A stretch of DNA of 64,000 nucleotides from an uncultured Croceicoccus sp. (GCF_947496385.1 NZ_CANMCP010000001.1:372001-436000); one strand, 5' to 3'; shown: positions 44,173-55,953, counted from the first letter of the stretch. Numbers and translations: made by a program. Notes: a model not told the origin generated them from the letters alone.

Positions 44173-45585
44173 TCAGTTCGATCCACCGGCCCGTGCAGGC
44201 TTCGGCCCGCGGGGACGGCGGTTGCGCTGCCCCTCGGCGCCTTCGCGGCGCTCGCCGCCCTGGCGCTGGCCTTCGGGCTTGGGGCCACGCCCGCCGCCGC
44301 CATTGCCGCGACCGCGTCCACCGCCGCCGTTGCCGCGGCCACGCCCGCCGCCGCCGCCATTGCCGCGACGTTCGCCCTGCGGCGCGCGCTCGGCACCCGC
44401 GGGTGCGCGGCTCGGCTTGGGCAGGGTTGCGGCCTGCAGCGTGAAATCATCGGGCAGCGGCATGGGGGTGAGCTTCACCCGCGTCAGCTTCTCGATATCG
44501 CGGATATAGGGTTTCTCATCCGGCGCGACATAGCTGATGGCCACGCCATCGGCCCCGGCACGCGCGGTGCGGCCGATGCGGTGCACATATTGTTCGGCTA
44601 CGTTCGGAATTTCGAAGTTGAAGACATGGCTGACGCCCGTCACGTCGATCCCGCGCGCGGCAATATCCGTCGCGACCAGCACCGGTACGCGGCCTTCGCG
44701 GAACCCGTCCAATGCGCGGGTGCGCTGCGCCTGCGACTTGTTGCCGTGGATAGCGGCGGCGACGATGCCGGCGGCGGCGAGATGGCGCACCACCTTGTCC
44801 GCGCCGTGCTTCGTGCGGGTAAAGACGAGGCAGCGTTCGATCTCGCCCTTGTCGAGCCCGGCCTTGAGCGAAAGCGTGAGCAGCGCCTGCTTTTCCGCCT
44901 GGTTCACGAAGGTCGCATATTGCTCGACCCGTTCCGCGGTGGTGGATTGCGGCGCGATCTCGACCTTCACCGGATTGGTGATGAACCGCTTGCCGAGCTG
45001 CTGGATCGCTTGCGGCATGGTCGCGGAGAAGAACAGCGACTGCCGCTTTTCGGGTAGCATCGCGGCAATGCGGGTCAGCGGCTTGATGAAGCCGAGATCC
45101 ATCATTTGGTCCGCCTCGTCGAGCACGAAGATTTCGACATCGCGCAGGGTCAGCGCACGCTGATCGATGAGGTCGAGCAGGCGGCCCGGCGTCGCGACGA
45201 GCACGTCGGTGCCATGGGTCAGCTTGCGCGCCTGCTTGTTCGCGGGAACGCCGCCAAAGATGCACTGGATCGAAAGATCGAGGTTCTTCGCATAGTAGCC
45301 CATGTTGTCGGCGATCTGCGCGGCCAGTTCGCGCGTCGGCGACAGGACGAGCATGCGGCACGAGGCCGGCTTGGGGGAACCGCCGCTATGCGCCAGGCGG
45401 TGCAGCGAGGGCAGCGCAAACGCCGCCGTCTTGCCGGTGCCGGTCTGCGCAATGCCGAGCAGGTCGCGCCCTTCCATGAGCGAGGGGATGGATTTGCGCT
45501 GAATCGGGGTCGGCTCTTCGTAGCCCTTGGCCGAAAGCGCGCGCAGGATGGGTTCGGCAAGGCCGAGTTCTTTGAAATAGGACAT
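44173..45585 (-). CDS. DEAD-box RNA helicase, RhlE-like, with RG-rich tail
   Basis: 470 residues starting MSYFKELGLAEPILRALSAK. All helicase motifs are present: Q-motif (GYEEPTPIQ), motif I (AQTGTGKT), Ia (PTRELAAQI), II (VLDEAD), III (FSATMP), IV-VI (LVFTRTKHGAD, ATDIAARGID, YVHRIGRTARAG). The C-terminal 80 residues are disordered, with repeats such as RGNGGGG and RGRGNGGGG, expected to bind RNA without strict sequence choice. It remodels RNA in ribosome assembly or decay. The chosen ATG fits the family N terminus; the frame extends further upstream without coding signs. The 267 bases upstream may be a long leader, as in cold-induced helicases; I saw no clear regulatory element. Confidence 0.93.
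   Translation of the reverse strand: MSYFKELGLAEPILRALSAKGYEEPTPIQRKSIPSLMEGRDLLGIAQTGTGKTAAFALPSLHRLAHSGGSPKPASCRMLVLSPTRELAAQIADNMGYYAKNLDLSIQCIFGGVPANKQARKLTHGTDVLVATPGRLLDLIDQRALTLRDVEIFVLDEADQMMDLGFIKPLTRIAAMLPEKRQSLFFSATMPQAIQQLGKRFITNPVKVEIAPQSTTAERVEQYATFVNQAEKQALLTLSLKAGLDKGEIERCLVFTRTKHGADKVVRHLAAAGIVAAAIHGNKSQAQRTRALDGFREGRVPVLVATDIAARGIDVTGVSHVFNFEIPNVAEQYVHRIGRTARAGADGVAISYVAPDEKPYIRDIEKLTRVKLTPMPLPDDFTLQAATLPKPSRAPAGAERAPQGERRGNGGGGGRGRGNGGGGRGRGNGGGGRGPKPEGQRQGGERREGAEGQRNRRPRGPKPARAGGSN
44275..44385 (-). repeat. In-frame repeats coding for the RG/GN-rich helicase tail
   Basis: Imperfect tandem repeats of about 27 bases encode GRGNGGGGR-type units, three to four copies. They lie inside the helicase gene, in phase, so copy number could vary by slippage without frameshift. 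Confidence 0.7.
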
Positions 45586-45852
45586 GATGGTCACTCGTAT
45601 ACAGGCGCATTCCCGCCGCCGGGCGCAATTGCAAAGCGCAGCGGCGCGCGAAATGCGCGGGGTCAAAATCGCGACCCTAGCGTGAATGGGGAAGCTTTGC
45701 GGTGCGAACCGTAAATCGGGTGCGGACATCTGCCGATTTGTCCCGGCAGCGTTCACGCTTGCATCCGATGCCGCGGGTGATCCCGCGCTGTCACATCGGG
45801 CCAGATAGGCGCATCGTTCGGCAGATGCAAACCTTATTTCGCGCGATCCTAA

Positions 45853-46527
45853 TTATATTTCGTCGGCGTCCGTTTCCTGCGCCGGGGCAGGGGTGAGGAT
45901 CAGCGTCCCGTCCTCCACCCGCCATCCTTCGAGCCGGGACAGGAAATTCATGCCCAGCACGTTCATCCCGCCCATCGACGGCGCGACCACCACCTCAAGA
46001 TCGCGGGCCACGATATTGCCCGCGCGCAGCTCCGCAATCGACGCCATCTGCCCCGGCGCCGCGCCATTGGCGGTGCGCAGCGCGATCGTCCCGCGCAGCG
46101 CCTCTCGCTCGATCCCGCCGGCCTGCGCGGTTTCGGGCGCGATGGCAGTGAGCGAGGCGCCCGTGTCGATCAGAAACCGTTCGGGATGGCCGTTGATCGT
46201 CGCCTCGACCCAGTAATGCCCGTCCCGGCCCAGCGGCACGCGCGTTTCGTCGCCTTCGACCACCTGCTTCGGCATGCCCAGTTGCGGGAGGGCGAAATCG
46301 ACATCCGGGTTCATTCGCGCCACGTCGATGACGGTGAGGATCAGCACGCCGGCCAGCCCCACGCTGCCGAGCGAGCGCAGCGCGGCGCCGGGCGCAGGGG
46401 CCACCCGCGCGACCATCGAGCCGATGATCGACACGAGCAAGGCAAACAGCGCGAGCGCCAGCAGCGGCTGCGCCTCGAGCACGTCGCCGAAGGGGAGCGC
46501 GTCGAACGGGATGAAGGAAAGATCCAT
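45853..46527 (-). CDS. Membrane-anchored retropepsin-like aspartic protease
   Basis: 224 residues. Two N-terminal membrane helices (LLALALFALLVSIIGSMVA and SLGSVGLAGVLILTVIDVA) are followed by a single clan-AA protease lobe with the catalytic LIDTGASLTAIAP, the second strand RDLEVVVAPSMGGMNVLGM and SRLEGWRVEDGTLIL. One lobe means it must dimerise to form an active site. The protease part faces the periplasm by prediction. This resembles TIGR02281-type proteins of alphaproteobacteria; substrates are unknown. It lies upstream of the helicase gene on the same strand, with a 267-base gap. Confidence 0.87.
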   Translation of the reverse strand: MDLSFIPFDALPFGDVLEAQPLLALALFALLVSIIGSMVARVAPAPGAALRSLGSVGLAGVLILTVIDVARMNPDVDFALPQLGMPKQVVEGDETRVPLGRDGHYWVEATINGHPERFLIDTGASLTAIAPETAQAGGIEREALRGTIALRTANGAAPGQMASIAELRAGNIVARDLEVVVAPSMGGMNVLGMNFLSRLEGWRVEDGTLILTPAPAQETDADEI

Positions 46528-46607
46528 GGCCCGGTCTTACCTCCCTCGTGCTTTACCGATGCTGACCGGGCCGATCAGGGGCGGTCCGACCAGGGCGGGA
46601 CGCGAAG

Positions 46608-47777
46608 TCATCCGACCTCTTCGCGCAGGATGGCATGGGTGCGGTCGGGGCCGGGAAACCCTTCGTCGATCCATCGGGCCTGAACCCGGTGCAGGATCGC
46701 CGCGATCGCGGGTCCTTTCTCCACGCCTGCCGCCATCACGGCGCGCCCGTCGATCGCAAAGGCGGGCGGTTCCCATCCCGCGATAGGCCGAACCGATGCG
46801 CCGAGCAGCAAGAGCCGATCCTCCGCCCGTTCGCGTCCCAGCCGGAACAGCAGGCCACGCGGATTGGCGGCATCGCCGGCCTCCCGCTCCGCCGCGCTGA
46901 TGAGCCGTTTCTTCTGCGCATTGGAAAGGCGCAGCCGCGCCGCGACCTGTGCCGCGACATCGCGCCGCGGCGGCAGCAGGGCGGCAAGCCGGCGCATCGC
47001 ATCGGGCGCGATACCCGCCGCGTCCTCCGCCTCGATCAGCCGGCTCAGCGTGTCGCGTTCATCCGTCCCGCTTTCGGGCAGGATCACGCGCAGCACGCCA
47101 AGGTCGGCCATGCGCCGCACCGTTTCGGCAGGCCGCGGCAGCGCGAGCAACCGGCGCAGTTCCTGCCCGATCCGTTCGCGCGAAAGCCCCATCAAGGTCG
47201 GTGCACAATCCCGGCATGCCGCGACCGCCTCGGCATCGGGCGCGCCGTTGCCGAAACGCGCCTCGAACCGGAAATAGCGCAGGATCCGCAAGTGATCCTC
47301 CGCGATCCGGGTGCGCGCATCGCCGATAAAACGCACAATCCCAGCCTTCAAATCGTCCAGCCCGCCGAAATAATCGTCGATGGCTAGCGTTCCGGGATGG
47401 GCATAGAGCGCGTTGATCGTGAAATCGCGCCGCGCCGCATCCTCCCGCCAATCGTCGGTGAAGGCGATCGTGGCATGGCGCCCGTCGGTCGCGACGTCGC
47501 GGCGCAGCGTCGTGATCTCCACCGATGCTTCGGGGAGGAGGGCGGTCACCGTCCCATGATCGAGCCCGGTCGGAATCGTCCGAATGCCCGCATTGTTCAG
47601 CGTGCGCATCACCGCATCCGGGGCATGGCGGGTGGCGATGTCGATATCCTGCGCCGCGACGTTCAGCAACGCATCGCGCACGCAGCCGCCCACATAGCGG
47701 CACTCCTCGGCGCCGAGCGCATCGACGAGCGCGCGCAGGCCGTCCCACCGCGTCCAGGGCAGGGCGGGGAGCGTCAC
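46608..47777 (-). CDS. CCA-adding tRNA nucleotidyltransferase
   Basis: 389 residues. The nucleotidyltransferase head has the motif [12 protein letters not shown] followed by QDIDIAT with the catalytic acidic pair. [34 protein letters not shown] and [10 protein letters not shown] follow, as in class II CCA enzymes and poly(A) polymerase relatives. In alphaproteobacteria this type usually adds CCA ends to tRNA. The start is GTG 47777, which overlaps the NUDIX stop (GTGA). It forms an operon with the NUDIX and DUF1285 genes. Confidence 0.9.
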   Translation of the reverse strand: MTLPALPWTRWDGLRALVDALGAEECRYVGGCVRDALLNVAAQDIDIATRHAPDAVMRTLNNAGIRTIPTGLDHGTVTALLPEASVEITTLRRDVATDGRHATIAFTDDWREDAARRDFTINALYAHPGTLAIDDYFGGLDDLKAGIVRFIGDARTRIAEDHLRILRYFRFEARFGNGAPDAEAVAACRDCAPTLMGLSRERIGQELRRLLALPRPAETVRRMADLGVLRVILPESGTDERDTLSRLIEAEDAAGIAPDAMRRLAALLPPRRDVAAQVAARLRLSNAQKKRLISAAEREAGDAANPRGLLFRLGRERAEDRLLLLGASVRPIAGWEPPAFAIDGRAVMAAGVEKGPAIAAILHRVQARWIDEGFPGPDRTHAILREEVG

Positions 47778-48373
47778 CGCCCGGTCCAGCGCAGGCGCCG
47801 GGACAGATTGTCGAGTATCGCCGCGGTCACGCCCCAGATCCTGTGCCCGTCCCAGTGCATTTCGATGAAATGGCGCTTCGTCCCCTTCCACGTGGTGCTG
47901 CGCGCGACATGGTTCGCAGGGTCCAGTGCGAAGGACAGCGGTACCTCGAACCATTCGTCGACCTCGGCCGGATTGGCGCGCAGCGGAAGATCGGGCGGCA
48001 CGGTGGCGAGCACGGGCGTGATGGCATAGCCCGTTCCGGTGCGATATCCATCGGTGCGGCCGATGACGTGGACACGGCTGGGCGCGAGGGCGATTTCCTC
48101 GTGTGCTTCGCGAAGCGCGGCCTGCTCCGCCGTTTCGCCCGCGTCGATGCCGCCGCCGGGAAAGGCGACCTGCCCGGCATGGGTGCGCATCTTCGCCGGC
48201 CGTTCGATGAGCAGGACGCCGGGTTCGTCCGCCCGCTCCGTCACCGCGATGAGCACGGCGGCGGGGCGCGCCGTATTGTCATCCATGAAATCGGCATCGT
48301 CGCGAAGATCGGTCAGCGGCCGGGCATGGCCGCGGCGGTGCATGGCGATCAGCCGTTCGCGGATCGTGCTCAT
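47774..48373 (-). CDS. NUDIX hydrolase, CoA pyrophosphatase type
   Basis: 199 residues. The NUDIX box reads [20 protein letters not shown], with the final Gly of the consensus replaced by Ala. Just before it, [20 protein letters not shown] is the extra motif typical of CoA pyrophosphatases (NudL/PCD1 type). The enzyme would cleave CoA or its oxidised forms to phosphopantetheine and ADP. It overlaps genes on both sides: DUF1285 upstream (ATGA) and the CCA enzyme downstream (GTGA). Confidence 0.92.
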   Translation of the reverse strand: MSTIRERLIAMHRRGHARPLTDLRDDADFMDDNTARPAAVLIAVTERADEPGVLLIERPAKMRTHAGQVAFPGGGIDAGETAEQAALREAHEEIALAPSRVHVIGRTDGYRTGTGYAITPVLATVPPDLPLRANPAEVDEWFEVPLSFALDPANHVARSTTWKGTKRHFIEMHWDGHRIWGVTAAILDNLSRRLRWTGR

Positions 48374-48930
48374 TCCGGGGTCAGCGGGAACACCGCACCC
48401 CTGCTTTCCACGGCCAGCGGTTCGCCGCCGCGCGCGATGGCGATCTCGGCCAGTTGCGCATAGGTCGACCGGTCGAGCCGGGCGAGCAGGCCGTCGCGCA
48501 TCTCGACATAGAGCGCGGGCGTGTCCGGATCGCCCCGCGCGAGGATCGGGTGATCGGCATCGGCCGTCACCAGATCGTCGGTATTGCTGCGAAAGGCGAG
48601 CACGGGGGCGCCGTCCTCCTCATGCCGCGTCACGTCGACGGCGACGAAGGGCGCATCCTCCACCGCGATCGACAATTTCTGATACGGCACGACGAGCCAG
48701 TACGTGTCCCCTTCGCGGCGCAGCAGGCTGGAAAACGCGCGGACCATGGCCTGGCGCTTGATTTTCGAGCCCTGGTGATACCAGGTGCCGTCGGCGGCGA
48801 TGCGCATCTCGCTGTCGCCGGTGTTTTCGGGGTTCCAGCTCGACACCGGGGGCAGCTTGCGCGCCGCGACGGCGTCGGCCACCTCGGCAAGGGACATGGA
48901 GGCGAGGTCGGGGTTCGGTTCGTAGGGCAC
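48370..48930 (-). CDS. DUF1285 protein
   Basis: 186 residues. The DUF1285 pattern is clear: [60 protein letters not shown] and [14 protein letters not shown]. These small proteins are common in proteobacteria and structurally known, but have no fixed function. It is the first gene of the DUF1285-NUDIX-CCA operon, with ATGA overlap to the NUDIX gene. A role in nucleotide or CoA metabolism is possible only by neighbourhood. Confidence 0.9.
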   Translation of the reverse strand: MPYEPNPDLASMSLAEVADAVAARKLPPVSSWNPENTGDSEMRIAADGTWYHQGSKIKRQAMVRAFSSLLRREGDTYWLVVPYQKLSIAVEDAPFVAVDVTRHEEDGAPVLAFRSNTDDLVTADADHPILARGDPDTPALYVEMRDGLLARLDRSTYAQLAEIAIARGGEPLAVESRGAVFPLTPE

Positions 48931-48996
48931 GGATCCTATCTGGCACCGGCGCGCGCAAACGCCAAGACCTGCGTGCCCGCTTTTATTGCGGCGATA

Positions 48997-49539
48997 CTAT
49001 CCGGCGGCGGCGCGGGCGGCGCCGCCCCACGGGCCGAGCACGCCCTTTTCCGGAAGGACCGCCGGGTTGTCCGCGCGGCACAGCAGCCGCGCCGGCTCCC
49101 ACTCCCCCGGAAGCACCCAGCCGCCGGTATGCGCCGCGGTAAAGCCGAAGAAGCGCCCGTAATATTCGGGATCGCCGATGAGCACCTGCGGCAATGCGCC
49201 CTGCGGCCCCGATACGTCGCGCAGCGCCTGCAGCGCGGAGAGCATCAGCATCTTGCCGAAACCCTCGTTCTGCATCGCGGGCAGCACGGCGACCGGCCCC
49301 ACCATGACGAGCGGCACGGCGCGCCCCTCCGGCGTGTTGAGCGCGACCGGCCAGCACTGTATCGTGCCGCACAGCATGTCCTCGTCATCGAGTGCGGCAA
49401 AGGACAGCGCCGGCAGCCAGTCCATCCCCTCGCGCACGACATAGGCGGTGCGGCGGTGCCGCTCCGGCTCGAATGCGCGGTCCAGCAATTGTTCGACCAT
49501 GGCGGGATCGACATTGGCAAGGGGAATGATGGTGGACAT
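48997..49539 (-). CDS. GNAT-family N-acetyltransferase
   Basis: 180 residues. The GNAT core is recognisable: AYVVREGMDWLPALSFAALD, VPLVMVGPVAVLPAMQNEGF with the acetyl-CoA loop (QNEGFGKML), and GDPEYYGRFFGFTAA near the C terminus. This arrangement matches a widespread bacterial subfamily with unknown acceptor. No partner gene gives a hint: DUF1285 lies downstream and the sugar dehydrogenase gene upstream, each with a gap. Confidence 0.88.
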   Translation of the reverse strand: MSTIIPLANVDPAMVEQLLDRAFEPERHRRTAYVVREGMDWLPALSFAALDDEDMLCGTIQCWPVALNTPEGRAVPLVMVGPVAVLPAMQNEGFGKMLMLSALQALRDVSGPQGALPQVLIGDPEYYGRFFGFTAAHTGGWVLPGEWEPARLLCRADNPAVLPEKGVLGPWGGAARAAAG

Positions 49540-49667
49540 GCGCGCGCCGATAGGGCGCGAAACGCACGCTGTCGATTGCGAAAAAGCGCAAGGGGGCGAT
49601 AGAAACGCTATCCCCGCGGTTCGCGGCCCGCCGTGAAGTCAGGCGCGGGCAAGCCGGTCGCGTGCCG

Positions 49668-50861
49668 TCACTCCGCCGGCGTCAGGCGCCAGAGCCGCGC
49701 GTCGCCCTCGTCCTCCACCGCCCATATGGCGCCGTCCGGCCCCTGCGCCACTTCGCGGATGCGGCGTTCCATCGGGTGGCGGGCGAGTTCGGTCGGCGTG
49801 GTCCCCTCGAAACCGACGCGGATGATGGCCTTCGTCTTCAACCCTGCGATGATGGCCTGCCCCTGCAACGCCGGGAACATGTCGCCGGTATAGAAGATGA
49901 AATTGCCCGGCGCGATCACCGGGGTCCATCCGATGCGCGGCGTGATGAATTGCGGGCGCGTATCGTTGTCGGGAATGGGCGTGCCGTCGTAATTCACACC
50001 GTTCGACACCACCGGCCAGCCATAATTGCCGCCCTTCTGCACGAGATTCAGCTCATCACCGCCCTTCGGCCCGTGTTCGAGCACCCAGAGACGCCCCTCC
50101 GGATCGAAGTCGATGCCGAGCATGTTGCGATGGCCATAGGACCAGATCTGTGCCGCAACGCCGCCGCGATCCGCGAACGGATTGCCGGGCGCCGGCGTGC
50201 CGTCGGGGAGCAGGCGGACAATGGTGCCGAGCGTGTTCGAAAGATCCTGTGCAGGCTCCTTCTTCTGCCGGTCGCCGCTGGTGATGAAGAGATATTGCCC
50301 GTCCGGCGAAAAGGCGATGCGATGCGAATAATGGCCGCGGCCCGTAACCTTGGGTGTCTGCCGCCAGATCGTTTCGAGCCCGTCGAGCGTGCAGTTCGTG
50401 CCGCTTTCCTCGCAGATCAGCCGCGCGCGCCCCACGACCGCGCCGCGCGTGTCGCCGTCGCCCGCCTCGACCCAGCTCAGATAAACCTGCCCGGTGCGCG
50501 CATAATCGGGGCCGAACACGAAATCGCCGAGGCCGCCCTGACCGCCGTAATCGACACGGGGCACGCCGGTGACGCTGCCCATGGCGCCATTGGGTTCGCG
50601 GATGCGGATGTTGCCCTTTTTCTCGGTGATGAAAAGACGGCCCGTGCCCGGCTCGAACGCGAGCGCCCAGGGTTCGTCGAACGTCCCCATTTCGGCGAGG
50701 GTAAACCCGGGAAAACCGTCCGTTTCGGAAGAGGGCGCAGCGGCCCCGGATGCTTCGCGCGATTCGGAGGCATTGCCCTGCGGCGCGGGCGCACAGCTTG
50801 CAACGACGACGCCGACGAGCGAAAGGGGGACGGTGATGGAAAGCGGGCGCGGAATGATCAT
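49668..50861 (-). CDS. PQQ-dependent sugar dehydrogenase-like lipoprotein
   Basis: 397 residues. The N terminus MIIPRPLSITVPLSLVGVVV followed by ASC is a lipoprotein signal, so the protein is membrane-tethered in the periplasm. The rest is a six-bladed propeller of the soluble glucose/aldose dehydrogenase type: FDEPWALAFEPGTGRLFITE, GQGGLGDFVFGPDY, GRGHYSHRIAFSPDGQYLFI, QIWSYGHRNMLGIDFD and EHGPKGGDELNLVQKGGNYG. Members oxidise aldoses using PQQ and calcium. The ATG at 50861 is the only one giving a signal peptide. It is divergent from rnhB by about 45 bases. Confidence 0.9.
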   Translation of the reverse strand: MIIPRPLSITVPLSLVGVVVASCAPAPQGNASESREASGAAAPSSETDGFPGFTLAEMGTFDEPWALAFEPGTGRLFITEKKGNIRIREPNGAMGSVTGVPRVDYGGQGGLGDFVFGPDYARTGQVYLSWVEAGDGDTRGAVVGRARLICEESGTNCTLDGLETIWRQTPKVTGRGHYSHRIAFSPDGQYLFITSGDRQKKEPAQDLSNTLGTIVRLLPDGTPAPGNPFADRGGVAAQIWSYGHRNMLGIDFDPEGRLWVLEHGPKGGDELNLVQKGGNYGWPVVSNGVNYDGTPIPDNDTRPQFITPRIGWTPVIAPGNFIFYTGDMFPALQGQAIIAGLKTKAIIRVGFEGTTPTELARHPMERRIREVAQGPDGAIWAVEDEGDARLWRLTPAE

Positions 50862-50906
50862 GAACACAAGAATTCGGGTGCGGGGCCAAAGGTTCCGCCG
50901 CCGCGC

Positions 50907-52848
<1,942 letters not shown>

Positions 52849-52857
52849 CCTCGCTAC

Positions 52858-53991
52858 ATGCGGGCGATGGAAAAGCTTTATCTTAGCCCGATCAGCTTCG
52901 TCGACGCGCCGCAGGCGGTTGGCGGGGATGCGGTGCGGCTTGCCGGATCCATGGTCTATGCCCGCGAATTCGCGCTGATCCGCCGCGGGGCGGACGGAGC
53001 CATCATGGCACGCGACATCGTGGCCGCGCCGGACATGGCGTCGGCCATCGCGCGCCTGCCTGACGATCTGGGTGCAGAGGCGGAGCGGCAATGGGCGAAT
53101 CTGCGCATGGCCCATCCGGCGCTTACCCTCGCGACGCCGGGCGGGGCGCGGACGATCCGCCTCGACCAGCCGCAGGTGATGGGCATCCTCAACATCACGC
53201 CGGACAGTTTTTCGGACGGGGGGCGCCTTGCCGCGGGTACCGATGCGGCGGTGGACCACGGTGCCGCCATGCTGGAGGCGGGGGCCGCGATCATCGACGT
53301 CGGCGGCGAATCGACCCGCCCTAACGCGGACCCGGTGCACGAGGGCGAGGAACTGCGCCGCGCGATCCCGGTGATCGAACGGCTGGCGCGCGGGGGGGCA
53401 GCGGTGTCGGTCGACACGCGCAACGGCACGGTCATGGCCGAGGCGATCGCGGCCGGGGCCGGCATCATCAACGACGTGTCCGCGCTTCGCCACGACCCGC
53501 GCGCGATGGACATCGTGGCGCAGGCACATGTGCCGGTCGTCGCGATGCACGCGCCCGGAAAGGGCGGCGATCTGCATGGCGATGCCGCCTATGGCGATGT
53601 GGTTCTGGACGTGTTCGACTGGCTGGCCGCGCGGCGCGATGCGATGATTGCGGCGGGGATCGCGCGGGAGCGCATCGTGCTCGACCCCGGTATCGGGTTT
53701 GGCAAGACGCTGTCCGAAAACCTCGCGCTCATCAATGCGTTGCCGCTGTTCCATGCGCTGGGACAGCCGCTTTTGCTGGGCGCCAGTCGCAAGCGGTTCA
53801 TCGGCGCGCTGGCGAAGGAGGTGCCCGCGCCGGAGCGCATGCCGGGCTCGCTCGCCGTCGCGTTGAAGGGGATGGATGCGGGCATGGCGCTCCTGCGCGT
53901 GCACGACGCCGCCGAAACGGTGCAGGCGATGCGGGTGTGGCGCGGCCTGCGCGATGCGGCGCTCACCGATTTTGCCCGTCTCGCGGAATGA
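52858..53991 (+). CDS. folP: Dihydropteroate synthase
   Basis: 377 residues. DHPS motifs: VMGILNITPDSFSDGG, IIDVGGESTRPNADPV, AVSVDTRNGTV, GIINDVSALRHD, ERIVLDPGIGFGKTLSENLA and LLLGASRKRFIGAL. The enzyme joins para-aminobenzoate to the pterin in folate synthesis and is the sulfonamide target. About 100 residues precede the usual start of the barrel; the extension has no known motif and makes the protein longer than the common 280 residues. The stop overlaps the DUF1643 gene (ATGA). Confidence 0.95.
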   Translation: MRAMEKLYLSPISFVDAPQAVGGDAVRLAGSMVYAREFALIRRGADGAIMARDIVAAPDMASAIARLPDDLGAEAERQWANLRMAHPALTLATPGGARTIRLDQPQVMGILNITPDSFSDGGRLAAGTDAAVDHGAAMLEAGAAIIDVGGESTRPNADPVHEGEELRRAIPVIERLARGGAAVSVDTRNGTVMAEAIAAGAGIINDVSALRHDPRAMDIVAQAHVPVVAMHAPGKGGDLHGDAAYGDVVLDVFDWLAARRDAMIAAGIARERIVLDPGIGFGKTLSENLALINALPLFHALGQPLLLGASRKRFIGALAKEVPAPERMPGSLAVALKGMDAGMALLRVHDAAETVQAMRVWRGLRDAALTDFARLAE

Positions 53992-54533
53992 ACCTGGGCC
54001 GAATTGCGCGCATCCGCCACTGGGCCGGCGACGCGATGCTCGATTTCCGGCACGATTCGCAGAGCGGGCATGGCGCGGTATTCAGCCGATGCGGCCGCTA
54101 TCGCTATCTCCTGTGGCGCGATGCGCATGGCGATGCGCCATTCTACGCGATCGCGATGTTGAACCCGTCGAAAGCCGATCACCTCAGCAACGATCCGACC
54201 ATCGCGCGCTGTCACAACCGGGCGCGCGATGCGGGCGCGGCATTGCTGGTGTGGAACCTGTTCGCGCTGCGCGAGACCGATCCGGCAAAGCTGAAACGGC
54301 GGCGTGGGCCGGTGGGGCGTCATAACGACGATGCGGCCCGGCTTGCGCTATCGCTTGCGGATCGGACCGTGGCGGCGTGGGGCGTGCACGGCGCCCATCG
54401 CGGGCGCGGGGACGCGGTGCTTGCGCTTTGCCGGGAGCAGGGCGGGGCGCTGCATCATTTCGGCCTCACGAAACACGGCCACCCGCGCCACCCGCTCTAC
54501 CTCCCGCGCGATGTGGCGATGCGCGAATGGTAG
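53988..54533 (+). CDS. DUF1643 protein
   Basis: 181 residues. The DUF1643 pattern is clear: RCGRYRYLLWRDAHG, AIAMLNPSKADHLSNDPTIA, VWNLFALRETDPAKL, TVAAWGVHGAH and GLTKHGHPRHPLYLP. The family has no assigned function; conserved Asn, Asp and His residues would fit an enzyme or nucleotide-binding role. It overlaps folP by four bases and is convergent with the NtrC-like gene only seven bases away. Confidence 0.9.
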   Translation: MNLGRIARIRHWAGDAMLDFRHDSQSGHGAVFSRCGRYRYLLWRDAHGDAPFYAIAMLNPSKADHLSNDPTIARCHNRARDAGAALLVWNLFALRETDPAKLKRRRGPVGRHNDDAARLALSLADRTVAAWGVHGAHRGRGDAVLALCREQGGALHHFGLTKHGHPRHPLYLPRDVAMREW

Positions 54534-54540
54534 CGCGCCG

Positions 54541-55953
54541 TCACGTCGCGCTGTCGATGCCAAGTTCGGCGAGCTTGCGATAAAGCGTCGACCGCCCGAT
54601 ACCGAGCCGCCGCGCGACCTCGCTCATCCGGCCGCGATAATGGCCGATGGCAAGCCGGATCACGTCCGATTCGATATCCTGAAGCGAGCGAATGTGGCCA
54701 TCGCTTCCGAATAGCGTGATGCCCGCGGCCTGCGGTGCGGCGCTGGGAGTATGGTCGCCGACGATGTCGAGCAATTGCGGAAAATCGCCGGGCGAGAGCG
54801 TCTCCACGTCGCAGAATACCACCGCGCGGAACAATACGGCCTGCAGCTGCCGAAGGTTGCCGGGCCAGTCATATCCTTCGAGCAGGGCCAGCGCCTCGTC
54901 CGAGATGCTGAGCTTGCGCAGGCCGGGCTGCTCCCCGATGAGCGTCAGGAAATGGCGGCAGAGCGGCGAGATATCGCCCGTTCTTTCCCGTAGCGGAGGC
55001 AGGCTGACCTCGTTCGGGGCGAGCAGGTCGCAAAGGCGGTTATCGAGGATACGCGTGTCGCGCATGTGCGGCGCGGGATGGCTGGCGGCGGCGAGGATAC
55101 GCACGTCCACGCGAAAGCCATGCGCCGCGCCGACCGGCTTGACGTCGCCGCGCTCCATCGTGGTGGCGAGCCGTGCCTGAAGCGTGGGGTGCAGCCGTTC
55201 GATGTCGTCGATGAACAAGGTCGCGCCATCCGCCTTTTCCAGAAGGCCGACATGGCGTTCGAAAGCGCCGGCAAATGCCCCTTTTTCATGGCCGTAGAGC
55301 GCCGATTCCATGTGGCTGGGCGCCACGCCGGCGAGATGCACGGCGTGGATCGCCTGCTTGCTGCGCGGGCTGGCGGAATGGATCGCGCGGGCGAGCAGTT
55401 CCTTGCCCGTCCCCGTCTCTCCCGACACGAGGACCGGGGCGTGGCCCCGCGCCAGCTTTGCCGCGCGGGCGAGCGCGGCGCGCAATTCGGGCGCGGAGCC
55501 GATCATCATGTCGAAGCCGAGATCGTGCCCGATCTTTTCCGTCAGCGGGGCGAGCTCGTCCTTTTGCCGGCGCCCCTGAAGGCTGCTTTCCAGGGCGTAG
55601 AGCAGCCGTTCCGAACCGACCGGTTTCACTAGGTAATCGACGGCACCAGCCCGCATCGCTTGCACCGCGAGCAGCGATGACGACGCCTCGGTTAAAAGCA
55701 GGACGGGGAGGTCGGGGAGAAGGCTGCGGACATCGCCGATCAGATGCGACGTTTCCTCGCCCGCGACGCGATCGTCGACGAGAAGCGCATTGGGCGGCAC
55801 GATATCGTCCTGCGACAGGCAGGCGAGTGCCGCGGTCGCACTCGCGATACGCGTCGTGCGCCATCCCGCGCGCGCCGCCATCGCACTGATGTGCCGCGTC
55901 CGATCGGCATTGTCATCGACCAGCATGAGATGCCGGTTCTGCTCATCCGCCAT
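54541..55953 (-). CDS. NtrC-type response regulator with degenerate sigma-54 activator motifs
   Basis: 470 residues: receiver (MLVDDNADRTRHI, phosphoacceptor in NALLVDD, Lys in DYLVKPVG), AAA+ domain (about 150-375) and a Fis-type helix-turn-helix (MSEVARRLGIGRSTLYRKL). Walker A is normal (GETGTGKE). But the sigma-54 contact loop reads GAFAGA instead of GAFTGA, Walker B reads LFIDDIERL with Asp for the usual Glu, and the LYYRL-like arginine-finger region reads NRLCDLL. It may thus act on sigma-70 promoters or only as a binding switch, as TyrR and some NtrC proteins without GAFTGA do. No cognate kinase is adjacent. Phosphorylation and DNA binding should still work. Confidence 0.9.
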   Translation of the reverse strand: MADEQNRHLMLVDDNADRTRHISAMAARAGWRTTRIASATAALACLSQDDIVPPNALLVDDRVAGEETSHLIGDVRSLLPDLPVLLLTEASSSLLAVQAMRAGAVDYLVKPVGSERLLYALESSLQGRRQKDELAPLTEKIGHDLGFDMMIGSAPELRAALARAAKLARGHAPVLVSGETGTGKELLARAIHSASPRSKQAIHAVHLAGVAPSHMESALYGHEKGAFAGAFERHVGLLEKADGATLFIDDIERLHPTLQARLATTMERGDVKPVGAAHGFRVDVRILAAASHPAPHMRDTRILDNRLCDLLAPNEVSLPPLRERTGDISPLCRHFLTLIGEQPGLRKLSISDEALALLEGYDWPGNLRQLQAVLFRAVVFCDVETLSPGDFPQLLDIVGDHTPSAAPQAAGITLFGSDGHIRSLQDIESDVIRLAIGHYRGRMSEVARRLGIGRSTLYRKLAELGIDSAT

